Assembly: GCF_004375085.3 (NCBI RefSeq)
Contig: NZ_SNAQ03000001.1
Span: 1-64,000, forward strand
DNA length: 64,000 nt
Direction: 5' to 3'
Source of the DNA: Lewinella sp. W8
GTDB lineage: Bacteria; Bacteroidota; Bacteroidia; Chitinophagales; Saprospiraceae
How positions within the stretch are numbered: position 1 is the first letter of the stretch; the number at the start of each line of letters is the position of its first letter. A program made the translations under genes and the position numbers. Of the stretch, positions 26,900-35,383 are shown piece after piece. The notes under the pieces are model-generated. The model saw nothing but the letters and a program-made list of their open reading frames with translations. It made no database searches and had not been told where the DNA came from.

Positions 26900-28363
26900 T
26901 TAATTATCCTGGGGGGATCCTCCGGATTGGGGCCCCCGGCCCCGGCCCCGACGCTGTTTACGTCTGCCGGATGGGTTATCGCCGGAATTATTGCCACCTT
27001 CTTTCCTGGAAGTGTTATCTCTTTTTTCCGACCGTGGTTCGCCGGAAGCTTCTCCCTTGTTTTTGTGTGGACGGTTTCCCGATCGTTTTTTATTTCCTCC
27101 CCGGCCTCGTCCCCGGTTGCGATTTTTTCCTCCTCGGCCCCGTCCACGGTCACGGTCACGGTCATCATCTCCTCGTCTTGCTTTAAGGTGTTCGGGGAGT
27201 TCTACCCGGCGAACTTTTTTCTCCACCAGATCTTCGATGCGGCGGAATCGATGACGATCTTCTCTGCTGATGAGGGTGATGGCTTCTCCTTCGGCGGAGG
27301 CACGGGCCGTTCGTCCGATGCGGTGGACGTAATCCTCCGCATCACCGGGTACGTCAAAGTTGATGACCAGATCAATACCGTCGATGTGAATACCCCTACT
27401 GAGAACGTCAGTGGCTACGATAATGGGGATGGCTCCGGAACGAAATTCCCGGAGGCGTTCTTCCCGATCGCTTTGTTCCAGATCGGAGGAAACGGCTTCG
27501 GCTTTATGGCCCTTACGTTGTAGTCGCCGGGTGAGGTCACGGACGGTTTTCTTACGACCGCAGAAAATCAGGATGCGTTCCATATCCTTTTTGTCCTTCA
27601 GGATATGCTCAATGAGGCTGATTTTTGCCGGTTCAGGTACGTCGTAGGCCTTTTGGTCAATTTTTTCGGCGGGCTTGGAAATTGCGATGCTGATTTCTAC
27701 CGGATTCTTCAGAATGTCACGGCTGAACTTCCGAATCTTCGGTGGCATGGTGGCCGAGAAGAATAGAATTTGCAGGGTTTCTTTCGGTAACATGTCGATG
27801 ATCTTCAACATGTCGTTGACGAAACCCATGTCAAGCATACGGTCTGCTTCGTCCAGCACGATGTGCTTCACGCCGCTCAGGTCCGCGTACCCCAGGTCCA
27901 GGTGGGCGATGAGTCGCCCGGGGGTAGCTACCACAATGGGAGCGCCGGTTTTGAGGGCCCGCTTTTCCTGTTCCATACTTCTTCCGTCCCGGCCGCCGTA
28001 GATGGCAATGGAACTAGCGGAAGTATAGTAGCTGAACCCCTCTAGCTGCCGGTCGACCTGCATGGCCAGTTCCCGGGTGGGTTCCAAGATGATGGTATTT
28101 ACCTTTTTAACGGGGTTTCGGGCCAGCTTATCGAGAATGGGAAGCAGAAACGCGGCGGTTTTTCCGGTTCCCGTTTGGGCGACGGCCAGGACGTCCCGAC
28201 CTTCGAGGCTGGGGGGGATGGCCTTCGCTTGGATGGGGGTACACTGCTCAAAGCCCATGTCGTCCAGGGCATCTAGCAATTCATCGGCAATGTCTAATTC
28301 GTCAAAGTATACGACCGGTTCTTCCTCCGGATTGTCCGGAGTTTGTTCGGGATGATGATCCAT
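26900..28363 (-). CDS. DEAD-box ATP-dependent RNA helicase (RhlE type)
   Basis: 487 residues. The core carries all helicase motifs: Q motif (FEQCTPIQ), I (AQTGTGKT), Ia (PTRELAMQ), TPGR, II (VLDEADRMLDMGF), III (SAT), V (ATDVLSRGIHI) and VI (HRIGRTAR). The last 85 residues are an Arg/Gly/Asn/Lys-rich disordered tail of repeated RGRG units, as in RhlE-like and cold-shock helicases, which binds RNA non-specifically. Likely roles are ribosome assembly or mRNA turnover, especially in the cold. The leader is about 90 bases, with a TATCTTCG box at 28457-28450. No codon or base-composition anomaly outside the tail. Confidence 0.95.
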   Translation of the reverse strand: MDHHPEQTPDNPEEEPVVYFDELDIADELLDALDDMGFEQCTPIQAKAIPPSLEGRDVLAVAQTGTGKTAAFLLPILDKLARNPVKKVNTIILEPTRELAMQVDRQLEGFSYYTSASSIAIYGGRDGRSMEQEKRALKTGAPIVVATPGRLIAHLDLGYADLSGVKHIVLDEADRMLDMGFVNDMLKIIDMLPKETLQILFFSATMPPKIRKFSRDILKNPVEISIAISKPAEKIDQKAYDVPEPAKISLIEHILKDKKDMERILIFCGRKKTVRDLTRRLQRKGHKAEAVSSDLEQSDREERLREFRSGAIPIIVATDVLSRGIHIDGIDLVINFDVPGDAEDYVHRIGRTARASAEGEAITLISREDRHRFRRIEDLVEKKVRRVELPEHLKARRGDDDRDRDRGRGRGGKNRNRGRGRGGNKKRSGNRPHKNKGEASGEPRSEKRDNTSRKEGGNNSGDNPSGRRKQRRGRGRGPQSGGSPQDN

Positions 28364-28449
28364 TTATTATGGCTTGGTATAGTGCGCAAGCCGATTCTCC
28401 CAGGCCTGCGGACGGTGTGATATGGTATTGCGGGCGTTCCCGCGGGCGA

Positions 28450-28457
28450 CGAAGATA
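28450..28457 (-). promoter_or_regulatory. Candidate -7 box TATCTTCG of the helicase gene
   Basis: Minus-strand TATCTTCG about 86 bases upstream of the ATG. The intervening leader contains a GCGGG-CGTT-CCCGC hairpin (28430-28443). No clear -33 TTTG. Confidence 0.35.
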
Positions 28458-28643
28458 CAATCTTTCGGATGGACTACCGGGGAATAAGGTAATCACGGCT
28501 CCCGGGGGAGCTCAACGTCAGCTAATTATTTAACGCCCGGAAGCACAATGTGTTGGCTTGTCGGGAAATTAAGCGGGATAACCCGTGAAAGAGCCTGTGA
28601 AGGTTTTAACGTCTCGTTGCGCAGCCAAACTCGCGCATTGACC

Positions 28644-29828
28644 CTAGCGGCTCTCTTTAAATTCAAGGATTTTGACCTCCACCCGCTGATTGCGTTTGTT
28701 ACAATCCTGCGTACTGTCGAGACAGACTGGTCGGCTCTTGCCGTAGCCGCGGGGAATCATTCGTTCAAAACCGATATTATAGGACTTAAGGTAGCTGACC
28801 ACCGTCTTTGCCCGGTCTTCGCTAACTGAGGCGGCGAAGGTGTTACCGGCCATCCTACTGGCGTGTCCTCCGATTTCAACGATGACGTTTTCATTCTGCT
28901 GCAGAAAGCCAACGATCTCCTGGAGTGCTTCTTCGCTATCGGGGGTCAATTCAGCACTGTTGGCCTTGAAACGGATGTTTTCGATGGCAAAAATTTGCCC
29001 TTTCTTCAGGACGGCTTCCGTACGGCCGAGGCGCACGGTCGGCTCCTTGGGTTCTCCGTTGGCCGGGGCCGGGGCGGGGCCCCGGGTATCCTGGCGGGGG
29101 ACTACCGGGCTGACCCGTATGTTGTCTTCCGGGTTTTCCACCTCCGTCTGCACCAGCGCCGGTTCGTCCAGGAAAATATTCTTGTCGCAATCGATGGGGA
29201 CCAGTGGCTGAATGTTGTCCAGCAGGATGTTTCCGTTGTAGGGAATCAGAATGGGCGTATTGTAAAAGGCCTCCAGAATAATGTGGGTGTAGTTATCCTC
29301 CGGGCGGAGCTTAATGCGGAACTCCTGCCATTCGAAGTTGTACACCAGGGCGGACTCCCCAATGATGTTGCCCTTATCACAGATGCTGTAACCGCCGTGA
29401 ATGCGCAGTTTGATGGGGTCAACGTAGTTGTCCCTTGCTTTCGTCCGGCGACTCCGGCTCATATAAATTTCGGATCGGGCCAGGTGAATCCGAAACTCAT
29501 AACACTGCCCTCCAACCAGGGGGGTAGTAAGTTGCTGGCCGACGCTTTCCCAGGTATCATTATCCCGGGTGACCATACCCAGGTATGTATTCTGGTCAAA
29601 GGCGGGCTTTCTTACTTCAAATAAAAATTCCGGGTCGGGTTGTACGTCCGGGGCGGTTTCACCGGGGAACCCACAGTCCGTCCACCCACGTGGAGGCTCA
29701 CTGTTACGGGGAAGATCTTCGAAGGAGGGGTTTCGTAAATGCACGATGCCCTCCTCCTGGGAGAACACATCATTAAACGGCATGAACAGCACCCAAAAAA
29801 AGAGTATGGATAGGGAAGAAAAGCGCAT
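28644..29828 (-). CDS. OmpA-family outer-membrane/periplasmic protein
   Basis: 394 residues with a signal peptide (1-23, ending NDVFS). Residues 30-230 form a beta-rich domain opening with VHLRNPSFEDLPRNSEPPRGWTDCG and holding paired cysteines, similar to carbohydrate-binding-like domains of Bacteroidota surface proteins. A Pro-rich linker (about 240-270) leads to an OmpA C-terminal domain (285-390; IRFKANSAELTPDSEEAL, IEIGGHAS-like core, SEDRAKTVVSYL, RNQRVEVKI) that binds peptidoglycan. The protein should therefore link an unknown extracytoplasmic ligand or structure to the wall. No beta-barrel is evident. No partner gene is obvious; argE lies upstream on the same strand. Confidence 0.88.
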   Translation of the reverse strand: MRFSSLSILFFWVLFMPFNDVFSQEEGIVHLRNPSFEDLPRNSEPPRGWTDCGFPGETAPDVQPDPEFLFEVRKPAFDQNTYLGMVTRDNDTWESVGQQLTTPLVGGQCYEFRIHLARSEIYMSRSRRTKARDNYVDPIKLRIHGGYSICDKGNIIGESALVYNFEWQEFRIKLRPEDNYTHIILEAFYNTPILIPYNGNILLDNIQPLVPIDCDKNIFLDEPALVQTEVENPEDNIRVSPVVPRQDTRGPAPAPANGEPKEPTVRLGRTEAVLKKGQIFAIENIRFKANSAELTPDSEEALQEIVGFLQQNENVIVEIGGHASRMAGNTFAASVSEDRAKTVVSYLKSYNIGFERMIPRGYGKSRPVCLDSTQDCNKRNQRVEVKILEFKESR

Positions 29829-29961
29829 GTTACACTGGCTAATTGGGCAAGTAACGGCTGGTCAGCATCTTTGGTTCTGACCCCCCGCATTCGACAAGAT
29901 AACGTCAAAGAAGGGATTGTAGTACGGTCGGATGGCAACGATCCCCGGAAGTAACGCGGGA

Positions 29962-31134
29962 TTAACTGAGGTGAGCGACTAATTTTTGCAGCATCTGCTG
30001 GCAACGCTCCAACTGTTCAACGGCCACAAACTCATTGGCCCGGTGAGCCTGGGCAATATCCCCGGGGCCGCATATTACGGAAGGAAAACCTGCATTGGAG
30101 AATTGTCCTGCTTCGGCGGCGTAGGCCACGGTCCCCGTTTGGGTTTCGCCGGTCAGACGCTGGACAAGTTTTACAATTTTCGCGTCCTCATCGGTATCCA
30201 GCGGTGGAACGGGCGGGTGCATTGCATCGTGAACAATATCAAATTCCGGATAAATTTTCCGGCAAACGGTTTTACGTTCTTCGCAATAAGCTTCGAACTC
30301 GGCAAAAATTTCGTCTGCATCGTCCATCGGGATGTTGCGGTAATCCCAGTCAAAGGAGCACTGGTTAGCAATGATATTAAAGGCCGTTCCGCCGTTAATC
30401 TTACCCACGTGAATGCTGGTGTGGTTAGGCGTGAATCGGTCATCAATTCTTCCCCCGGCAATCAGACGGTCCATTTTGCCTTCCAGCCATAGAATGAGCC
30501 GGGCGGCTTCGTGAATGGCGTCGACTTCCTCCTTAATGCGACTACTGTGGCCCTGAGATCCGGTCACCGTCGTGGTGTATACCATAATGCCCTTCTGCCC
30601 CACCATGGGTACCATCATCGATGGTTCCCCAATAATGGCTCCGGCGGGCGTTTCCGGATAATGGTCCCGGATGGCTGCCGCCAAAAGATCACCGGATCGG
30701 CATCCAATCTCCTCATCAAAGCTGAAGGCAAAGTAAACCGGCTTGGTCATTGGCTGCTCCAGCATATGGGGTAGGGTAGCCAGACAGCAGGCCGCGAAGC
30801 CCTTCATGTCGCAACTGCCCCGGCCGTACAGTTTATCGCCGATCAGGGTCAACTTGAAGGGGTCAGTATTCCAGGGCTGTCCCGCAACCGGCACTACGTC
30901 CAGGTGGCCGCTTAAGATGATCCCACCATCCGTTGCGGGGCCTACCCGGCAATGAATGGCCGCTTTGGTCCGGTCCTCGTTATACACCAGCTGATACGCT
31001 ACCCCGTAGCCTTCGAGGTAATCGGTAATCCACTTGACAATTTCCAGGTTGGCGTCCCCACCAAAGATGGGAAAGGACACCAGGGCCGTGAGAATTTCGG
31101 TGGCGGTCATGGTTCGGGGAAGAGTCTGGGGCAT
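29962..31134 (-). CDS. argE: Acetylornithine deacetylase-like M20 metallohydrolase
   Basis: 390 residues. M20 metal ligands and catalytic residues are in place: LSGHLDVVP (His and the second Asp), RGSCDMKGF (bridging Asp), FDEEIGCRSG (catalytic Glu and ligand Glu), IIGEPSMM (Asp/Glu ligand region) and AHRANEF (final His). A dimerisation insert with GSQGHSS is present. ArgE removes the acetyl group from N-acetylornithine in arginine synthesis. The family also includes succinyl-diaminopimelate desuccinylases, so substrate is by best resemblance. No other arg gene is nearby. The start could be M1 or the ATG at codon 9 (31110). Confidence 0.85.
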   Translation of the reverse strand: MPQTLPRTMTATEILTALVSFPIFGGDANLEIVKWITDYLEGYGVAYQLVYNEDRTKAAIHCRVGPATDGGIILSGHLDVVPVAGQPWNTDPFKLTLIGDKLYGRGSCDMKGFAACCLATLPHMLEQPMTKPVYFAFSFDEEIGCRSGDLLAAAIRDHYPETPAGAIIGEPSMMVPMVGQKGIMVYTTTVTGSQGHSSRIKEEVDAIHEAARLILWLEGKMDRLIAGGRIDDRFTPNHTSIHVGKINGGTAFNIIANQCSFDWDYRNIPMDDADEIFAEFEAYCEERKTVCRKIYPEFDIVHDAMHPPVPPLDTDEDAKIVKLVQRLTGETQTGTVAYAAEAGQFSNAGFPSVICGPGDIAQAHRANEFVAVEQLERCQQMLQKLVAHLS

Positions 31135-31549
31135 GTAGTTTACTAATTTGGCCGGTAAATATAGGAAAGGAGGAGGCTAAGGCTAAAAAGAAGGCTAAGG
31201 CTAAGGTTTAGGCTAAGGCTAAGGCTTAGGAATGTTCTCCGGAGTAGGCTTGCTCCACAGGCCGGTCATTAAGGCTGAGGCTAAGGAGAAGGAAATAGAA
31301 GTGGCTAAGGCTTAGGAATGTTATCCGGAGTAGGCTTGCTCCGCAGGCCGGTCATTAAGGCTGAGACTAAGGAGATGGAAATAGAAGTGGCTAAGGCTTA
31401 GGAATGTTATCCGGAGTAGGCTTGCTCCGCAGGCCGGTCGTTAAGGCAGAGGCTGAGGTGGGATGGGAGAAGAAAACAACGGCGATCAACTACGGAGGAT
31501 ATGGAAGGTTGATAGTTCCTTAGCGGGAGCCCTCTTTCGGGGCAAAATC
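31135..31549. other. Gene-free stretch holding the 86-bp tandem repeats
   Basis: No coding sequence is supported. From 31183 on it consists of GGCTAA-type hexamers merging into an 86-bp tandem array to about 31458. The rest is the 3' flank of the nuclease-like gene. Confidence 0.6.
31183..31458 (+). repeat. 86-bp tandem repeat, about 2.7 copies, with GGCTAA hexamers
   Basis: The landmark TAGGAATGTT recurs with exact 86-base spacing (AATG at 31231, 31317 and 31403). Each unit holds CCGGAGTAGGCTTGCTCC, which forms a GGAG/CTCC hairpin, then AGGCCGGTC, TTAAGGC and GGAAATAGAAGTGG. Copies differ by a few substitutions only, so the duplication is recent. A short run of GGCTAA/AAGGCTAA hexamers precedes the array (31183-31228). 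Confidence 0.85.
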
Positions 31550-32746
31550 CTATTTGCCAGGACGTACCTTGACCGCTCGCCCGTAGGCGGCGGGGAGACC
31601 CTTTTGTTCACACCACGCCCGGTAGCGTTCGGCGGCGGCTTTCGCCTCGGGACGGTGGGGGAAAAGAATACTCGTAACGACCGCAAAACGCCCCGGTGCT
31701 GGCCAGCTGTTCAGGCATTCGGTGGGGACCATCCGCTGGCCGGTGAGTCCCGCGGCAGCCAGTTCCGCAATCCGGGCGCGGGCCTTGTCTTCCCGCAGCA
31801 GGGCGTCGACGACAACAAAGGACCGTTCAGATACCAAAAAATCTGTGCAACCTACTGGTTCGGGCTGCGAGATGGGAGCTTCGGTAGCTGGGGCGACCAC
31901 TTCCGCTTCCACTTCCCAGCCGGGTTCAAAGGGGTCGGGTACCACCGGACCATAGTTCTCTTCGTAGGCAATGGTGGAGAGCAGTCCTACGACACTCAGT
32001 AAAAGGGTTGCGTTCAGCAGCTGCCGGCGTTTCTTGGCGCGTTCCGGAGGAGTGGGGCCGTAGTCCGGGTTCCGGTCAATGGTGGCCAAAATGTCTTTCC
32101 GTTTACCGTATTTACCCAGGTAATCATTGAATGTGTGGCGGGGCTTCGGAATTACCCGCAGCTGGATTTTCCCCCGTTGATTAACCACGATCAGTCCCAC
32201 GCCGTTTTTGCGGCACTGCTTTTTCAGGGCCTGGTACTCAGCTGGCCGCACGAAAGTGTTTTCCCCGACGGCAATCCAGTGTTCATTGGCGGGATAGCGA
32301 CTCAGTTGTTCGATGGCGGAAATACTACTGGCAATACTTAACTCCAGCCAGCGGATAACCGTACCGATTAGTAGGCTTCCGACCACAAATACGCCAATCA
32401 GGAGCAGCGTATTCAGGGCATTGAAGTACCACTGATAGCCCAAAATGGCGGAAAGGCCTACGATCAACCCCAGCGTGGTTAATTGAGCAATGAACCGCAC
32501 CCGGCTATCTTTTTCCTGCAGTTTGAGCTGATGGATGGTCGTCCGACTCTTTGCTTCTACAACCACTACGTAAGGACGCTTTCGTGCGCGCATGAAAGAA
32601 ATCATCACGTCGGCGCGCTTCAGCCGGGTATATACTTCCGTACTCACGTAGGCTGGCTTTCGGCGGTAATACCGCTTATTCAGTTGGTCCGCAACCGCAT
32701 CCTGAATGAAACGCTCGGTATGGGGCTTTTTTTTGGGAGCTGCCAT
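31550..32746 (-). CDS. Membrane-anchored PD-(D/E)XK nuclease-like protein with SPOR-like C-terminus
   Basis: 398 residues from ATG 32746. Residues 8-75 have a helix-strand-strand pattern with D46 (RADVMIS) and E64-A-K66 (YVVVVEAKSR), matching the D...ExK core of the PD-(D/E)XK superfamily. Two transmembrane helices follow (about 86-106 and 111-132). A middle domain comes next (150-200; HWIAVGENTFVRPAEY, NGVGLIVVNQRGKIQL), itself reminiscent of nuclease-related strands, then a third helix (about 243-261). The acidic C-terminal region (262-398) contains a SPOR-like beta-alpha-beta pair (SFVVVDALLREDKARARI and RFAVVTSILFPHRPEAKAAAERY), which would be periplasmic by the positive-inside rule. No named family was recognised, and the combination is unusual. 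Nuclease activity is inferred from three residues only. Confidence 0.7.
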   Translation of the reverse strand: MAAPKKKPHTERFIQDAVADQLNKRYYRRKPAYVSTEVYTRLKRADVMISFMRARKRPYVVVVEAKSRTTIHQLKLQEKDSRVRFIAQLTTLGLIVGLSAILGYQWYFNALNTLLLIGVFVVGSLLIGTVIRWLELSIASSISAIEQLSRYPANEHWIAVGENTFVRPAEYQALKKQCRKNGVGLIVVNQRGKIQLRVIPKPRHTFNDYLGKYGKRKDILATIDRNPDYGPTPPERAKKRRQLLNATLLLSVVGLLSTIAYEENYGPVVPDPFEPGWEVEAEVVAPATEAPISQPEPVGCTDFLVSERSFVVVDALLREDKARARIAELAAAGLTGQRMVPTECLNSWPAPGRFAVVTSILFPHRPEAKAAAERYRAWCEQKGLPAAYGRAVKVRPGK

Positions 32747-33305
32747 GGGTTGCAAATATCAAAAAATAAGTTTAATTTTATAATCTGTAAAACAAAAATT
32801 GTTTTAAAATGGTCCGCTGATCGCCAACCATTGTCTTTCTGACGTCGTACTGGCCGGTAGGGACGATACACTTTGGTGCTGCTGTTGCGCAACTTCGCCA
32901 GCCGCCCCGGGCGTTGACGGTTTTTGTTTTATCAGTGATCCCGACGGTAATGACTTCTCGGGGTGCTGCTTTAAGTAAGATGCAAAGGAGTGTGTAGTAA
33001 AGCGGAATACTCGGCTAGGCCGATACCGGTACCGGGTAATCCAGCGACGCAAGGTAATACCCAGGTAGGTAGGAAGCAGTAGCCCACTGCCGAATTGCCG
33101 CCCGAAAACTATGATCGTTTCACCAAAATCAACACTCCACATGAACGCCGGACAACCGTTGGAAGAAACCCTCGAGGACGAGTCTTGGCAAGGAGTTACC
33201 ACGTCAAAATGGTGCGGGGATCCCGGGCATACAGCCTTTTGTCAAGAAAGCGTCAGAAACGTAGGAAACTTTGAACGTTGCAAAAGTTTCTGTCGTTTCC
33301 GGGGC
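32747..33305. other. Intergenic region between the nuclease-like gene and the efflux operon
   Basis: 559 bases between divergent genes. The first 80 are AT-rich and probably hold the leftward promoter. No gene is supported in the middle. The rightward end carries the long inverted repeat at 33256-33299. Confidence 0.5.
33256..33299. promoter_or_regulatory. Long inverted repeat, likely TetR operator of the efflux operon
   Basis: Left arm GAAACGTAGGAAACTTT (33256-33272) and right arm AAAGTTTCTGTCGTTTC (33283-33299) match at 14 of 17 positions around a 10-base spacer. The mismatches are confined to the central three bases of each arm. It ends seven bases before the TetR start codon, so bound repressor would block the whole TetR-TolC-adaptor-RND operon. 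Confidence 0.7.
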
Positions 33306-33935
33306 GTGAGTACACAAGAAGCAAGCATAAAGGAGAAACTGATTGAAACGGCCGACGGTCTTTTCATGCGACTGGGACTCAAGAGTGTCAGTATGGACGA
33401 CATTGCCCGGCACATGGGCGTGTCCAAAAAGACCATCTACCAGATCGTCGACAACAAGCGCGACCTGATCGAGCTCGTCCTGGTAAATGATGCCTGCAAG
33501 GACCTGGAAGTCATCCAGGAAAATTTGCGGGAATCCAAAGATGCCATCGATGAATTTTTGCGCAACAGTCGCTACTTCATTCGCCAGATGCGGGCCATTT
33601 CCCCCACCACGATTCATGACCTTCAGAAGTACTATCCTGGCTTGTGGCGGGAGCAAATGCAGGCCCATCAACAGGACTTTCTTAAGTCCGTTGAGGCTAA
33701 TATGAACCGAGGTATGGAGGAAGGACTGTACCGTAATGATTTGCAGCCGGACATCATCGCCAAGCTCTACGTGGCCATGATGATGATCATCATCGATAAA
33801 TCCATTTTCCCCGCCCACGAGCGCCCCATCACGGACGTCATCCGTGAGCACGCCAGTTATCACCTCAACGGACTGGTGAATCAGTTCGGGCGGGAACGAC
33901 TTGAGACCTATCTCAAAAAAGAAGCCCTTGATTAA
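33306..33935 (+). CDS. TetR-family regulator heading an RND efflux operon
   Basis: 209 residues from GTG 33306. The frame stays open upstream to ATG 33111, but that extension would run through the inverted-repeat operator and has no family resemblance. The helix-turn-helix reads IKEKLIETADGLFMRLGLKSVSMDDIARHMGVSKKTIYQIVDNKRDLIELVL (about 8-58), typical for TetR. The helical ligand domain shows no special motif. TolC starts 9 bases after the stop. Regulators of this position in Bacteroidota usually repress the efflux pump and respond to toxic compounds. Ligand unknown. Confidence 0.92.
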   Translation: MSTQEASIKEKLIETADGLFMRLGLKSVSMDDIARHMGVSKKTIYQIVDNKRDLIELVLVNDACKDLEVIQENLRESKDAIDEFLRNSRYFIRQMRAISPTTIHDLQKYYPGLWREQMQAHQQDFLKSVEANMNRGMEEGLYRNDLQPDIIAKLYVAMMMIIIDKSIFPAHERPITDVIREHASYHLNGLVNQFGRERLETYLKKEALD

Positions 33936-33944
33936 TTATTTGTC

Positions 33945-35300
33945 ATGACCCACTTTCCCCAAAAGTACCTAATCAAAACTGTGGCCGTGCTCCTCTTGCT
34001 GGCCACCTTCGCCCCACCACCCATCTATGCGCAGGATGTAGCCGCACCACCGGAGTTCAGTCTTTCCGACGCGGTTTCCTACGCCCTGGCCAACAGCACG
34101 GCGGTGCGCAATGCCCGGGTAGACATTCTGGATGCCGAACAGGTGGTGAAGGAGCGTCTCAGTACGGGACTGCCCCAAATCAATGCCTCCATTGATTATA
34201 CCCGCTACCTGAAGGTTCCTCAGCTTCCCCTACCCGAAGCCTTTGCGATGGGGGACCCGAATGCTCCGGAGAGCATTGCCTTTCAGTTGAAAAACAGCCT
34301 GGTGGGCGGTATCAACGCACGCACCATGCTCTTTGACGGATCATTTTTCGTGGGATTACGGGCCGCCAGGGCCAGTAAGGACTACTATAACCTTGAGCTG
34401 GAGAATCGCCAGCGGGAAGTAAGAACTCAGGTAGCCCAGTCCTATTTCCCGGTCCTTCTGCTCAAAACCAACGTAGAAATCCTGAACCGCAACATCGATA
34501 ATCTGGAGAAACTGCTTCGGGAAACCAGCGCCCAGTATGAGGCGGGCTTTGTGGAACAGCTGGATGTCGACCGTTTGGTTCTGAGCCTGAACAACCTCAA
34601 GAGTCAACGCGACCAGATTGCCCAGCAGGCGGAAAATGCCATGCGGGCCCTGAAGTTTACGCTCAATTATCCCCTGGACGAACCACTCACGGTGGCCGAT
34701 GATCTCAACGAACTGGAAACGGAAGTTGAACTGGCGGCGATGACGGGAAATGTCCCCTACCAACAACGCCCGGAGTTGCGCCTGCTGGATAAAGTGATTT
34801 ATCTAGAGGGCTTAAACCTGGAATTACAGAAGTCCGCCTACCTGCCCACGGTTTACGCCAACGTTGGTGGCCAGTATCAGTACCAGGGCGACAACTTCAG
34901 CGACGGCTTTTGGGCTCCAACGATATTCGTCGGGGTTACCGCCAGCATTCCCATTTATGACTTTGGTGGCCGGAGCGCCCGGGTGGAACGCGCCCGTCTG
35001 TCTCAGGAAAAAGTCGTCAACCAGCGGGAAGACCTGGCCCGGGGAATATCCCTGGAAGTGACCAATGCCCGTGCCACCCTGGCGGCGGCTCAGGATCGCC
35101 TGTCGGTCACCAAGGATAACGTAGCCCTGGCGGAGCGGATTTACGAAACCACTCAAATCAAATACCGGGAGGGCGTAGGCGCCAGCCTGGAGGTCGTGCA
35201 GGCGGAGCAGGCGCTCTACGAAGCACAGGCCAACTACCTCAATGCTCTTTACGAAGCGCTGGTTGCCAAAGAAGACCTCTTCCTGGCCCTGGGCCGATAA
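33945..35300 (+). CDS. TolC-family outer-membrane efflux channel
   Basis: 451 residues with a signal peptide (1-28, ending PIYAQ). Two OEP repeats are visible. The first begins FSLSDAVSYALANSTAVRNARVDILDAEQ and includes STGLPQINASIDYTRY. The second carries QRPELRLLDKVIYLEGLNLELQKSAYLPTVYANVGGQYQYQ, TASIPIYDFGGRSARVERARLSQEK and a coiled helical hairpin near 380-430 (REGVGASLEVVQAEQALYEAQANYLNALY). This is the outer-membrane duct of the tripartite pump whose adaptor and inner-membrane parts follow directly. Confidence 0.94.
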   Translation: MTHFPQKYLIKTVAVLLLLATFAPPPIYAQDVAAPPEFSLSDAVSYALANSTAVRNARVDILDAEQVVKERLSTGLPQINASIDYTRYLKVPQLPLPEAFAMGDPNAPESIAFQLKNSLVGGINARTMLFDGSFFVGLRAARASKDYYNLELENRQREVRTQVAQSYFPVLLLKTNVEILNRNIDNLEKLLRETSAQYEAGFVEQLDVDRLVLSLNNLKSQRDQIAQQAENAMRALKFTLNYPLDEPLTVADDLNELETEVELAAMTGNVPYQQRPELRLLDKVIYLEGLNLELQKSAYLPTVYANVGGQYQYQGDNFSDGFWAPTIFVGVTASIPIYDFGGRSARVERARLSQEKVVNQREDLARGISLEVTNARATLAAAQDRLSVTKDNVALAERIYETTQIKYREGVGASLEVVQAEQALYEAQANYLNALYEALVAKEDLFLALGR

Positions 35301-35383
35301 CCTCACTTAACCCTAATACGGGCCGGACGAATACCGGCTGATGCTCACTCCCAATTCCCCATCAAATGACAACATCAAGAACT

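Noticed and set aside
31183..31245. GGCTAA/TTAGCC hexamers resembling telomere repeats
   Set aside because: The run is short, imperfect and part of an 86-bp tandem array in the middle of a gene-dense region; a chromosome end is not plausible.
31183..31458. Possible CRISPR array
   Set aside because: The units are contiguous 86-bp copies without unique spacers, and no cas genes are nearby.
33111..33305. Longer N-terminus for the TetR regulator of the efflux operon
   Set aside because: The extension would read through the long inverted repeat and has no TetR-like sequence; GTG 33306 gives the normal length.
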